A DNA stretch of 64,000 nucleotides from Annulohypoxylon bovei var. microspora (Eukaryota > Ascomycota > Sordariomycetes > Xylariales > Hypoxylaceae): the NCBI GenBank assembly GCA_022836615.1, contig MU405316.1, positions 1 through 64,000 on the forward strand, written 5' to 3'. A program made the translations under genes and the position numbers. Positions 1 to 11,954 of this stretch are shown here, piece after piece (positions within the stretch are counted from its first letter, which is position 1; every line of letters starts with the position of its first letter). A model generated the notes under the pieces. That model did not search any database, was not told the DNA's origin, and saw only the letters and a list, made by a program, of their open reading frames with translations.

Positions 1-2122
1 TTATGTCATCAAAATGCCTTACCTTAATTGGCTGAAAACCCCTGCTGACTCATCAAGCCCACTTCTATTCTTTAAATGATTTGATTTAATTGGTTCACAA
101 TCACAAGCCCCACCTTTTCCCACCTGGGTAATTTTTCTTACCTGGGTAATTTTTTCTTTCCTATCTCAGCATATGCGACTAACCCCAATTAAGCAACCCT
201 TTTTTCCTAACTTCGCCACAATAACCCTCCTAAAACTCGGGCAAAGTTTCATTTCAAATGCATCCCACTGTACTATGTATGTAACATGTCTTGAGAGGCC
301 ACGAGGCCATGAGTTCATTTCCACCTTTGGGGTTTCAGTAACTTAGCAGCTTGCATGTTGAGTACCTACTAGCTCTTCTTTGTGAGCCACAAAGCCATGA
401 GCATCATCGAATAAGGTTTGAATAGTCTTTTCACTGCTCTCACGTTGTAGATTGGATAAGCGCACGAAGTCTTGTTGCATCTACTACTGTCGTGTACCCA
501 TCCTTGTTTTATCTTTAAACCACCTGGACCGTCCTGTTCAGGGAGGAACCTAAATCAGGAAGCTGACAGTCTTAAAGCTAACCAGGTAGCCAAAATTAGA
601 TACCTAGGTATTTACTGAACTCGAAGTTATTACTTTCATCCATAATCCCTCGATTAGCTGTGTAAGTGAATTATCGATGGAAATAACAATAATAAGAAGA
701 AGAAGAAGAACAGAATAATAGAAAGGGATGGGAGAGGCTTAGGTTTTCGGTCTAATATGCAGAGCAAATTGTAAAACAACTCATTTCTCAGGCCTCCTGA
801 TGAGGTATTCTTGGCACCGCACCAAGTCAAAGAAATGTCATCGAATGAACCAAGCTTACGGCTATTCTTGTATGTACAAATACAGGCCATTAAAAAGTAA
901 CTTCACCAGCTAAAATAGTGCATTAGGTACAAGACATAATCAGATGTACCTAACTGTTTAGCGCGTGGGCATCCCGCCTGAACTCGGATAGCTTAACCGG
1001 CACACCTGCCATTTGCTTAGAATGGTGGGCAGGGTGGGAGGGCTGGAGGGGCAGTCACAGTGACTTCCATCCATATCCCATTTAGGTAGGGCAGGACAGG
1101 TACAATTACTACCGGTATTATTAGGATCCTCGAAGTTTCCAATTGTTCCTCAATTGTTACCCGAATTTCCGACTCATCTCGACTTCACTTCCACTTTTTT
1201 TTTCCTTCCCAGTTCCTAAACGATCGTCCTCGTTACTCATATTCAACTTTTTCCCTTCTGCAGAGCAGACATAATAGTAATAATAGGGACTGGAAAAAAG
1301 GGTCATGCTTGTTATTCAGACACTTGCGCGCCGACCATAGTGCATTCCTTTCATCACCAACCTACCTTTTTTCCACCATTCACACATCATTATTGGATCA
1401 TTGGCAAAGCTTCGTCCTTCCATTCTCTTTCTTCAAGTCTCCCAACATACAACATACTTTGTTGCCGAGTCCGACGACTGCGACACGAGACGCTACAGGC
1501 ATAGAGCTTGGAGCTTGTAGTTGACGAAACTTCCCCTCCGACTCAACGGCATACATTCACTCCTTCATATGATGCCTTAGCATCGCCTTTCTCTCCCACG
1601 TCGCAGCCCATTTTCGAGAGATCTCGTCATTCCCAGGTGGTACCAGTTTGTTGATTGTCGAGTGATTTTACTCCCTAATTTCGCATGCGCCACCAGCCTG
1701 TGCCGTGACATCCTTAAAATCTTCTGGCCTGCAGTGCGTCTCGGACAAAGTTTGTCAGCCAATCCCGAGCCAAGTCTTGCTGCGTTTCCGCATACATTAG
1801 TCTCCCGAAACCGACGATCATTACTGAGCCGAAACGCTCAGGTACAACTATAGATCCACGACTTAATTCCCTTGCGACAGCTTTTAGCCCGATTCTGGTC
1901 CTGATTTTTAGCCGTCAGATATACCTTCGCGCAATTCACCATCGCCTGTTCTGGTTTAACTGGACTCAGCACTGTAGTTAGAAACAAGAGAAAGCATTGT
2001 ACTTAGGCTTAGGGGAAGGCTTGGCAGTGACTACCCAAGTGTCAAGCTGGAATCTCTGGGAGCCTTACCTCACAGCGCGTCAAGTTAGAGAGCGCGGAAA
2101 TATCGGACTTGGAATTGCAAAC
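1..2122. other. Upstream spacer and 5' region of the chitin synthase activator gene
   Basis: No convincing gene is seen. Short ORFs here (654-890 on minus, 1309-1524 and 1662-1853 on plus) have biased, non-protein-like composition. From about 1150 the plus strand becomes pyrimidine-rich (many CTT/TTC runs), as is usual for fungal promoters and 5' UTRs, so 1150-2122 is probably the promoter and leader of the next gene. Confidence 0.5.
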
Positions 2123-5082
2123 ATGGCGTACAACGGCGGATACCAAGATCAACAACGTCCCTACGCCGGACCAGCAGCACGAGCGCCTCGTGGACCCCCT
2201 CGAGAAGGATACCCCCAAGCACCCCAACAGTACGATCAATATCAAGACGGCTATGATTACGGCTACGATGAATACGACAACGGTTACCAACAAGATTACG
2301 GCCCACCACAAGACATGAATTACGGCAGACGACCACCTCCGAATCAAGGTTACCCGCCGCAAGATATGTATGGTTCTCCTGGACCTGGACCTGGTGGCCC
2401 TGGTAGAGGCCGCCCTCCCCCACCCGGTGCTGGAGGAAGAGGAGGACCCATGCGAGGTGCTCCTTTTCCGCGCGGTGGCGGTCCTCCGAATCCCGGCAGA
2501 GGCTATCCACCTCCTAATCGAGGCGGGCGGCCAGGACATCCAGACCGGTCCTTGAGTTCGGACTCGAACGGTAAGGAGGTAAAGTATCTGAGAATGAGAA
2601 ACTAGGGCTAATTTTTATAGCAAACAATCACGCGCCCCCTTTGACAAGCCCGAACGAGCAGGACTTTGGCAGTCCGTTTCCTGTCTTCCCCGGACATGGT
2701 AGAAGGACAGACTTGGACGAAGAAACTACCATCTTGAATCGGATGGGTGCGATGGACTTGAATGGAGGAAGACCGGGTATGCCACCGAAGAATGGTCCCG
2801 GTCCAGGTCCAGGCCCTGGAAGAGGACCGGCACCACCTAGACGAGCGCCGACGATGGAGGATTACGGACGTCCATCTATGGATAGTCAAAGAGGCGGACG
2901 AGGACCTCCACCACAAGGATATCCTGATCCAAGACGGGGGCCACCAGGCGACCAAGGTTATGGCTATCACGACGATGGATACGGACCCCCAATGTCACCT
3001 GCAAGAGATGGGTTTGGTCCACCGGGTAGAAGCATGACGATGCCTACAAATAATGAGTATATGCGGAACGGTATGCCGCACCCACCGCCACCGCCGCGTA
3101 TGGATAGCGCCCCGTATAATGGCGGCCCTCCCGGGCGTAATCCACCCCCTATGCGACCTTCTACAGCTTCGGGCAACCGGCCGCCTCCTCAAAGGATGTA
3201 TCCTGGTCAAGGCCCTGCAGGACCCCCAGGGCCCCCAGGACCTCCAGGGCAGTACAATAACAATTCGCTACAGCCGCCGGGATGGAACGAAGAACAGCCA
3301 GAGCGAGGTTCTTTCGGCGATTTCTACGACTCATATTACGACCAAAGAGTGAGTGGCGAGCAGTATCCACCTGGAAATCAGCCCCGCGAAGATATCCCGG
3401 ACTTTGATGCGGTTCCCTCACAGGGTCCGCGGGAATCGCTCGAGCAGCACATGCGCCCCGCCCAGCCTGGGATGCCTCAACCTGGACCTGCTCGTCAGCC
3501 CGAGATGTCAAGAGCCAAATCGCAACCGAACTTGCGCGAACCACAAGCAGCAGTTTTTGAGATGGTCGGTGACATGCCACCAGTACCGCCAGGTGGTTTC
3601 CAAGCGTACAAGCCGCCTGGTGCTGCACCAGGTCTACCTACCACTCCGAATCCCCCAAGGCGTAGTTCGGGAGGAACACCCCAGGGTGGGCCCGGCTCTG
3701 GGCATCCAGCGCCTATCAGGGCCGGACTAATGCCAAATTCGATGGTAAATTTAAGTGACAAGCCTGCTCCAATTCGTAACTATACTGGTGGGACACCACC
3801 CGCAGCTGCTGGAGCACAAGGCCGGACACCGCCGCCTCCTCCGCCGCCTCCGCAGAACGGAAGGCCAACTTCTGTCACCGAGAAGATCCCCGTCACGCCC
3901 GAGGAACTGGAGCATTTGCGCAATATCATCAAGAATGATCCAAACGATCAGCAATCTGCCCTCACGCTAGCTAAGAAGCTAGTTGAAGCGGCGGATGTTC
4001 TGGTTCCTAGACTACCTGATCCTAAAGCAAGGGCGAGATCTCGTGAACGGTACCTCGTCGACGCGCATAAAATATTGAAGAAACTTGCCAGTGCGCAAAA
4101 TGGCGATGCTATGTTCTTCTTAGCCGATTGTATGGGTCGTGGTGCCCTTGGGGAAACGGATAACAAGGAAGCATTTACGTTATATCAATCAGCCGCAAAG
4201 ATGGGACACGCCGCGGCAGCTTATCGTACAGCCGTCTGCTGCGAGCTCGGTAACGATGAAGGTGGCGGCACCCGAAAGGATCCGCTGAAAGCAATTCAGT
4301 GGTACAAGCGCGCCGCAACACTTGGCGACACGCCGGCGATGTATAAGGTTGGAATGATCTTGCTGAAGGGACTGCTTGGTCAGCCTAAGAATCCCCGGGA
4401 AGCTGTCGGGTGGTTGAAGCGAGCGGCCGAGCGCGCAGACGCGGAGAATCCTCACGCTCTCCACGAATTGGGACTCTTATACGAGTCAGCACAACCAAAC
4501 GACGCTATTCTACGTGACGAAGCATACGCCCTACAATTGTTCGAACAGGCGGCCCAACTCGGGTACAAATTCAGCCAGTTCAGAATGGGGTGCGCTTACG
4601 AATACGGCTTGATGGGGTGCCCCGTTGACCCGCGGTTATCTATAATGTGGTATAGCCGGGCTGCCACGCAGGAGGAACATCAATCCGAGCTGGCTCTCAG
4701 CGGATGGTATCTGACTGGGAGTGAGGGCGTCTTGCAGCAGAGCGATACTGAGGCATATCTGTGGGCAAGGAAAGCAGCTCAGGCTGGCTTAGCGAAGGCA
4801 GAATATGCCATGGGCTACTTCACCGAGGTTGGCATTGGCGTTCCCGCAAATCTGGAGGATGCAAAACGCTGGTACTGGAGAGCAGCAAGTAAGTTATGCC
4901 GGGCATTTTAGAGTCGAATCTATTACCAGGAAGCTAACGATAATATAGGCCAAGATTTCCCCAAAGCCCGCGAACGACTGGAAGATCTTAAGAGGTCTGG
5001 CAGGAATGGTCCTCGTCAACGTGAACGCATTTCCCGAAGCAAGATCGGTAAACAGCAAGAGGGCGAATGTTCCGTGATGTAG
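2123..5082 (+). CDS. Chitin synthase activator, Skt5/Chs4-like, Sel1 repeats, CaaX box
   Basis: The family activates chitin synthase III and localises it at the septum and plasma membrane. Exons are 2123-2570, 2621-4888 and 4949-5082; phases agree and give 949 aa. The ATG at 2123 is chosen because it opens the Gly/Pro/Tyr-rich N-terminus; the same frame is open upstream to 1997 but that part looks like leader. Residues 1 to about 570 are disordered, with polyproline and PGPGPG runs. From about residue 625 to 905 there are tandem Sel1/TPR-like repeats (AMFFLADCMGRGALG, ALHELGLLYES, AKAEYAMGYFTEVGIG). The short last exon is basic and ends in CSVM, a canonical farnesylation CaaX motif; yeast Chs4/Skt5 is known to be prenylated at a CaaX box. 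The middle ORF ends at 4911 if the last intron is ignored, which would lose this motif. Family assignment is firm; function is by homology. Confidence 0.93.
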
Positions 5083-7411
5083 AACGTTCGGACATCGACT
5101 ACCCAGCCTGTAGTTCATCAACGTGAAGCCGAGGACCAATTTCCGAATTTCTCTCGTCCGAGCTTAAGCCGGAATCAACCATCCGCACGCAGTAATTCAG
5201 TTAAATCCACAAACCCTATCCAAAAGTTCCTCGGGTGGGTTCGTTAGGCCTGGTAATCGGCAATATGATAAATAATAAACTAAATTATGCTTTCAAGGTC
5301 GCATATCGAACTGGGTGGACATCGTAATTTCATCGGCCGGTACGTGGAGGAGGAAGAGTATTAACTTCAGTGTTTTCAAGATACCAAGTTCTACTCAACA
5401 GAGTGTCGATTTATACCCCCGAATTGGACAGTTAGTTGGTTGCAAGCTCTTCTACAAGCTTGATACCATAGAATATAGTCCAGAATAAAGAGTCTTTTCA
5501 CACCTACGCCTGCTTCTTGGTTCGCGAAGTTGTTCGCATGGAGATGGGAATTTTTAAATTGATCAACCATTGGGATTACATCCGAGAAGCTTTCTAGGCA
5601 CAAATATTCCAACCATGTTTCTAAGGGTCGCTCCTACCACTACTAACTTTGTCGATGGGTTCTTAGGCCGTAACCCCTATACTGGGACCACCGAAGAAAG
5701 CAAAAAAGTTCATAGGATCATAGCGGGAGGAGTGCATGCGCGGTTATAAACCAATCGGCTTGAAGGGCAACTCAAGTGAGTATTCCACGAAACACAAGCT
5801 GTTCTTCTACCTGATTCTCGTATATGGTTAGGCTTCAGAAAGATTTTGAAACTTTTGATATTAATCGTTCTACCGCTAATCTGGTATCGTATAGGGGTAG
5901 GACCTAAACCACATTGAGAGGTGTATTCCCAACACGCGGAACGAGCAAAGGCTAGCTTCCTAGAGATAAATGATGTATGGTTTAGTAAGTAGAGTACTAT
6001 TCACCTGACAGCTGCTAATTAAGGATATATATAAATCAAGGTTAGCCCCTTGATATGTAGATAGTAACATCTCAATGCTAACAGCGAGAGAAGGCTGGTC
6101 TCGAAAAGAGTCTGGCAGAAAGTAGCATGGCTTTGGACAGTATGTTGCTTTCTAGGTTGAACCCCAAAAGTGGAAGCTCCTCGAGGCAATATCATACCGA
6201 ACACGATAGGTACCGAGATGAAGGAGATCACTAGATCCTACCTGAGCAAGACAGATGTCCTGTATATATCGCTGTAAGACCCAAACAGAGCATATCGGCA
6301 GTATCTATCTTCATGTTAGATCTAGAAATTTTATTTACCGATGGAGGAAAGAATCTGCGATTACTTATCATGTGAGCTATAGCAGATTTGCCAAATCCTA
6401 TATGTGGATGCGCCTCTAAGTGCCTTGAGAAGTAGCTAGGTCGTAGAATGAAGACGAGTTTAGTGTTCAATTCGGAACTATTAAAACCGGTGAGCCTGCC
6501 GTGTTCTAGTTCGTATACTTAGTTTGTTAGAGGTCTATTGGAAGGCTAGCCGTTGGACATCTGACTGGAGGTTGCCATACGGTGGGCCATTTCATAGCAA
6601 CCGCCAAACCGTCAATTCAATTGGTTTACAGTGTATTTAGCGGGCTACAGTGTACGCGCACTGTATTTTCGCTTGTAAGCTTAGGGACCTTAGCGACTAT
6701 AATTATAAGGCCTTTGGCACATACTGCTTTTCAGCCAATCAAATTACGCGCTTTCTTAAACATTCACATTTTATTCAATTGCGCCCACGCTGCTACGTAC
6801 TATTCGGAACTGTTTTTAAGCTTATTCGAAATAGCTTTTAAAACTTTATTTAATTATCATGAAGCTGTTATTATAAATGGTATTTTGTAATTGCTGAATG
6901 GGTCTAGAAAGTTGAAAAGGTGGTACATACTAAGTAGTATTGAATATAAAACGTTAAGTTCAAAGTGACATAGCAATAATACCTACTATAAACCACACTT
7001 ATCACGTGATCACGTTCAATTACATCTTTCTTGTGATACCCGAATAGTCCAAGACTTTTGTTGAAGTGTGTGGAAGGTACAAGGGTACAAGGAGGATTAT
7101 GTAATATACGAAATAGACTAAACACGCGCGTCTGCGCGATCGGGGATCGATAAGGCTTTTCCCCATAGAATACCATCAATATACAACTGATCGCCAATGA
7201 GCTAATAGCGTGCCACTGACGTGGCACCGAACATCGGATAACTGTTTCAACAACTTTCCATGCATGCAGGTGCGCAATCACAACCAACTGGTTGGCAAAT
7301 AAGCCATCAGCAGCACACTGCAAATATGTTTTATCAAGCCGCTTGACAACCTCGACCCATGTAGGTGCGCTCGGAACCAAATATATACTGTCAAGCAATT
7401 TGACAGTCTCC
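5083..7411. other. AT-rich gene-free stretch
   Basis: No supported gene. The first part is the 3' region of the chitin synthase activator. From about 5800 the sequence is AT-rich with scattered small ORFs on both strands (for example 5391-5612, 6231-6470 and 6904-7455 on minus, 6582-6890 on plus) that show no recognisable domain. Around 7320-7425 there are two diverged copies of a unit with the core TTGACA..CTC, leading into the minisatellite. Composition suggests old, mutated repeat DNA, possibly affected by repeat-induced point mutation, but I see no identifiable element. Confidence 0.45.
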
Positions 7412-8058
7412 ACTTTTGCAGCTACAGTGCCTCGAAGACTTTTACAATGCCTCAAGGACTTTTACAATGCCTCGAGGACTTTTGCAGCTACAATGCTTCA
7501 AGGACTTTTATAATGTTTCAAAGACTTTTATAATATCTCAAACACTTTTACAATGCCTCAAAGACTTTTATAATATCTCGAAAACTTTTATAATGTTTCA
7601 AACATTTTTACAATGCCTTAAGAACTTTTGCAACTATAATGCCTTAAGGACTTTTACAGCTACAATACTTCGAGGACTTTTATAATGTTTCAAAGACTTT
7701 TATAATGTCTCAAACACTTTTACAATGCTTCAAAAACTTTTGCAACTATAATGCCTCGAGGACTTTTGCAGCTACAATGCTTCGAAGACTTTTATAATGT
7801 CTCAAAGACTTTTATAATGTCTCGAGCACTTTTACAATGCCTCGAAGACTTTTGCAGCTACAATGCCTCGAGGACTTTTACAATGTCTCAAGGACTTTTA
7901 TAATATCTCAAGCACTTTTATAACTACAATACTTCGAGCACTTTTACAATGCTTCGAACATTTTTACAATGCCTCAAACACTTTTACAATGCCTCGAACA
8001 TTTTTACAACTATAGTGCCTCGAGCACTTTTACAGCTACAATGCCTCGAGCATTTTTG
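7412..8058. repeat. Minisatellite with 20-bp and 26-bp units
   Basis: About 30 degenerate tandem copies of a unit approximating TGCCTCGAGGACTTTTACAA (20 bases). A second unit type carries six extra bases, ending GCAGCTACAA, and is 26 long. The two types are interspersed along the array. Copies differ mainly by C/T and G/A changes (CTCGAG, CTCAAA, TTTCAA), which is the transition pattern expected from RIP or simple drift. Because 20 is not a multiple of 3, the apparent ORFs at 7416-7685 and 7969-8154 are read-through of the repeat and not genes. Confidence 0.9.
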
Positions 8059-8366
8059 ACGGTTAAGGATCACCTATGTATATGCGATTCATTTTTACAT
8101 CTGACACAAGTTATCAGCTCCATTGAAACCCGATCAGCACAACATCTAGAATAACGAATATATACTACACAATAATTGGCTGATCTGATATCGCACAAGC
8201 CACTTCACCTTACTTTAGAAGACCTCAAGTACAGTTACCTACTACGGGAGGGGGGTGCCGATTTGTGTTAGTTAAGGGGATCGAAGTATGTTCTAAGTAC
8301 GATAATATATATTAAATATCTATGCCAATTCACCATCTCATAATCTTTTCGCTGTTATTTTTGTTC

Positions 8367-10102
8367 ATGTCTTTGATCTTGCTACTTTTTCTTATCTGCT
8401 CATTTTCAGCCTCGACTCTTGCAATTTTTCAAGACTCTGGACATGGTTAGAAAGTCTCTCTAGCCTGGTGAATAAGAGTTGATGATCATGGCTTGTGAGT
8501 AATAATCATTACATTGCTCTTCAACAGCAACCCTACGTTCTCTTATCTTGAAAGTCATTAGGATATGACTTCATATCCTATCATATGCTTCACACTGCAG
8601 CAATAAAATGCGCTCGTGCAGATATTCCGGTGTACTTCTGCATGTTCAAGATATCATAGGGGGCAAATATGTGTCTCCTGAATTACTAATGATCCTCCAT
8701 TATACCTTGATTTGCGAGAGTAATATTGATGCTAACGAGACAATATCAACGCAGCCGAAGTCGTCCAATTGTATACTGTAGCTTACCTGCATTCCTACAG
8801 TGCCCCCCAAACCTCCAAGGAGTTCCAGAAGCAATGCAAATATGCTATAAATGGAGAGAGTCTAGTTGAATTGGATATTGTTTCGACTGTCAATACTGAT
8901 ACCCTCGAAATGGGATACGGCAGTGAAGATAATCGGAGAGATGCAGAAATCAACAGAAGGCATTCATGCCTAGTGAGTCGTCTGCGAGGCCTTGTGCTGT
9001 CCCTATATCAGGTACAAGACTTATTTCTAATCGTTAGCTCGACGTAACATCTGCTACCGGCACTGAAAACGACTTATTCCAAGAGCAGATGGGAGACAAC
9101 GAGTCGACTCTCACTATTGCCAATGGTTACGGGCCAGGGCTGTTACCATCTCAATTGGGAAACTATGGCGGCAGTGGTAAAAACGACTCGATGGCACTGG
9201 CAACTGTTAGTGATGATGTACCCATCTCTTGCAACGAGAAATTTGATTGGAAGACGAAGGAACAAAGTCTGTTCTCAAACAGTTCTGGACCAGAATGGGA
9301 CAAGGAAGTTTCATCGGTACAAACCGTTCCTAACCGGCACAGCGTGGTTGCTAAATTTGAGAAGGCCAACATTGACCTTTTGGAGCATGGTTTGCCTATG
9401 GTTAACACACTTGGGCAGGTAGGGGCAGTTCTCAGGTGTGCTTCAAGTCTCGCGGAAGAGCCAAGAAAACCCCAATATCGCCATAAGAACGAGCTGGACT
9501 CGATCTGCAGTATCAACCTTGGATTGGACAATACCATCTATCGATGGACACCAGGGTCCACGATCAAATACAACGTGAATGGTGGCAGCTTTCCGACACA
9601 CGAACTCGCAACGCATGCTAGCAAGTGCCTCGAAAAGGCTACCAGCAAATGGAATGACGGCAAGATTGGGGTGCAATTTGAAAGAGTTGCGGACGACGAA
9701 AAGGCCGTTTTCCGGCTTGAGTACGAGGATATCGCCCAGGACGACCCTGGCCGATTAGCCCACGCCTTCTTGCCCGAGCCACAGTGGACGTTACAACGGT
9801 TATGGGTGTATAAACAGGCTTTCACCACGAAATCCAACTCGATGACCAATATATTCTGCCACGAACTTGGCCATATCCTTGGGCTCCGACACGAATTCTC
9901 CCTTGAGGAGGAGAAGGGTCTTTCATCTGTGCAGTGGGGTCCAAGGAACCCATTGTCGATCATGAGCTATTCCAAGTCGTTTCGCATCCAGGAGACAGAC
10001 ACTACTGAGCTGAGGCGGTTCTATGAGTTCCGCGGCAAGGCATACCAGGACTTCGAAATTGTCGACTTGAACCCGAAGTGCTTTTATAGACAGGACTTTT
10101 AG
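8367..10102 (+). CDS. Zinc metalloprotease, metzincin-type (HExxHxxGxxH)
   Basis: Secreted peptidase by inference. The certain part is 9089-10102. It holds the zinc site HELGHILGLRHE followed about 27 residues later by a Met-turn (IMSY), the arrangement of metzincins such as matrixin- and astacin-like enzymes; the three His bind zinc and the Glu is catalytic. An in-frame exon 8755-8972 joins 9038 through a good intron (GTGAGT at 8973, AG at 9036-9037), phase 0. Further upstream, 8367-8445 encodes a classic signal peptide (MSLILLLFLICSFSASTLA) whose phase matches the acceptor at 8753-8754; this gives exons 8367-8445, 8755-8972 and 9038-10102, 453 aa. The weak point is that first intron: 309 bases with a poor donor (GTTAGA). 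If it is wrong, translation may start at ATG 9089 (337 aa, no signal). The exact peptidase family is uncertain. Confidence 0.8.
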
Positions 10103-11018
10103 TCTTTGGTAAGTTTGCAGCCTTTACATTTGATGCGAAGTCTTCCACTAATCAATTACATACGATACAGGTGGGGGAGATCACGTGTCTGGTTTACACC
10201 AACCTCCCTTATGTACCTATGTACCTTAGTACATAATTCATGTTTTGAATACACCATGTAGAAGGAAAAAAAGGAGGGCCATTAGAAGAGATCTAGAGAG
10301 CGTATACAAGCTGCTGGATAAGCTCGTGCTTTCTCATCTGGTTATATATGGAGTTAAAAGAACTGTTATGGTATTGCAAGCGATGTCATAAATTCGTATT
10401 AAAGTATCGATGTTAAAACGGGTCGCCGCCGAGGAACAAATTTAGCTGAACTGGACTGACTGGATTAACTGACTGGATTGACTGAACACTACCCTGGTTT
10501 CTGGATCCTTTAGCAAAACGAGATATACCGGACTTAAGGTGAGACGAATTGAGGATCGTGTGTCACCTCTTAAACATTTAGTCACTCCCAATTCAAATTT
10601 GATTTTGAAGTGGAACCTCAACTGACCCTATGATTCGTACCATTATAAGCGCGATAGGAAAGACAAGTCATCACTCGTAAGAAAATATGATTTCTATATT
10701 CAACTCAACCAATACATCGGGTGGTAATGTGATGGTACAAGCCAGCCCCTTATCTCCAAATTTACCAAGCCGGGAGAGTTAATGAGGGAACTCCCATCCG
10801 GGCCATCGTCTATGTTCCTCTCGTCCTCTCGTCTCGAGGTAAGACAGTTTTTGTAACCCGTAGTCTATAGTTATTTATGAAATGCTTGAACGCGGATTCA
10901 ACTCCGAATCTACCGGCCAGCACTTCTTTATGCAGCCGTACATCATCGTCAACTTAACATGCTCTTTCGTATCTCCGCATCAACGTCACGTCATGGCTCC
11001 TCGTCTCAACCCCCCTGC
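10103..11018. other. Spacer between metalloprotease and pyruvate carrier genes
   Basis: Convergent 3' regions. No gene is supported. A short imperfect tandem run of ACTGACTGGATT-like units lies at about 10447-10487. The ORF 10882-11088 runs into the antisense of the carrier gene and is not credible. Confidence 0.5.
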
Positions 11019-11589
11019 TTACGACTTGACAACCTCCTTAGCCTCCGACTCGGCGGCCGCGGCTAGGTCTTTTTGGGAGGCGCGATAGAGCAGGATACGG
11101 GAAACCTGGGTGATGCCGACGCAGCCGAGGAAGAAGTTGACGGCGGCGAGAAGGTAGTTCTGGGGAGTGATGACGAAGCACCAGCGGGTCCAGATCAGAC
11201 CGGTGGCCGTCAGCGCGCCGTTCTGGGTCAGAGACAACTTCTCGGCGGGTCGGGCGAAGTCAGAGATACCGGCGATGACGATGACCCACTTCATCACAGG
11301 CGCCCTGTGGCACGAAAGCACATTTGTCGTCAGTAACGGTTGCGCTCGTGACACACGCACGCTGACGACAGGGGGGGACGAAGACGGCTTACCAGAAGTG
11401 CACGGTCTTCAGACCGACGGGGCTGTTCCACATGCGCTGGACCCAGCTCTGAGAGGTAGCCTCGCCGCCAGCTGCCGTGCTTGCGAAGCGGCGGCCGGTC
11501 TGAGAGAAGTTGGCACGGAAGAAGGCGCGCGATGCGGGTTGTTGAAATATCGGCCGGGCGGCGCGGAAGAGGGTGGTTGTGGCAGGCAT
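11019..11589 (-). CDS. Mitochondrial pyruvate carrier subunit, MPC2/MPC3-type
   Basis: Subunit of the heteromeric inner-membrane carrier that imports pyruvate into the matrix. Exons on the minus strand are 11589-11393 and 11304-11019, intron 88 bases (GTAAGC...CACAG); the Trp codon is split by the intron, and the protein is 160 aa. Residues 1 to about 40 are rich in Arg, Ser and Ala and lack acidic residues, a typical mitochondrial presequence. Diagnostic MPC motifs follow: WNSPVGLKTVHFWAPVMKW, then ISDFARPAEKLS, then the transmembrane parts around GLIWTRWCFVITP and LLAAVNFFLG. MPC2-type rather than MPC1-type is judged from the NYLLAAVNFF and GLIWTRW segments. The C-terminal tail is short and Ala/Glu/Lys-rich. 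The stop at 11019 is used as given by the frame. Confidence 0.93.
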
Positions 11590-11954
11590 TTTTTGTTAGG
11601 GGTCGATCGAAGTTTGGGGTCTGGTTAGGAATTGAAGCTCGTAGGATATCTGATGGCGTAGAGGCGAAACACCTGAGCCTTGTCACTTCGTTTTTTTTCC
11701 TTCTTGACCTTTCCTGTCGACGGATAAGTGGTGAATTGTAGTCAGAATAAAGAGAGATTCTGACTCCGGTATTGGGGCAATCGAGGTCTAGGATAATTTT
11801 AGTTGGGGCAGTTCTCAGGTTGGGGGTCCGGAGATAAGATACGTACCAGGCATGTAAGGGCCACGGAGGGGCACTTTGAGGAATAGGTACGAAGTACATA
11901 CATACATACGTAGTTATGCATATAATTCATAAATTGTTAATGCATACCTTCTAT
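11590..11954. other. Promoter side of the pyruvate carrier gene
   Basis: Upstream sequence of the minus-strand carrier gene, ending where the MITE target duplication begins. Minus-strand CTT-rich stretches at about 11690-11720 look like a fungal 5' leader. No gene seen. Confidence 0.4.

Noticed and set aside
2042..2539. Minus-strand ORFs of 165 and 141 aa opposite the first exon of the chitin synthase activator
   Set aside because: Mirror images of a low-complexity Pro/Gly coding exon; no domain, no start context.
6904..7455. 183-aa minus ORF in the AT-rich island
   Set aside because: No domain, no introns or signals, and part of it overlaps the diverged repeats leading into the minisatellite.
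7416..8154. ORFs with repeating LLQCLKDFYN-type protein
   Set aside because: Translation of the 20/26-base minisatellite.
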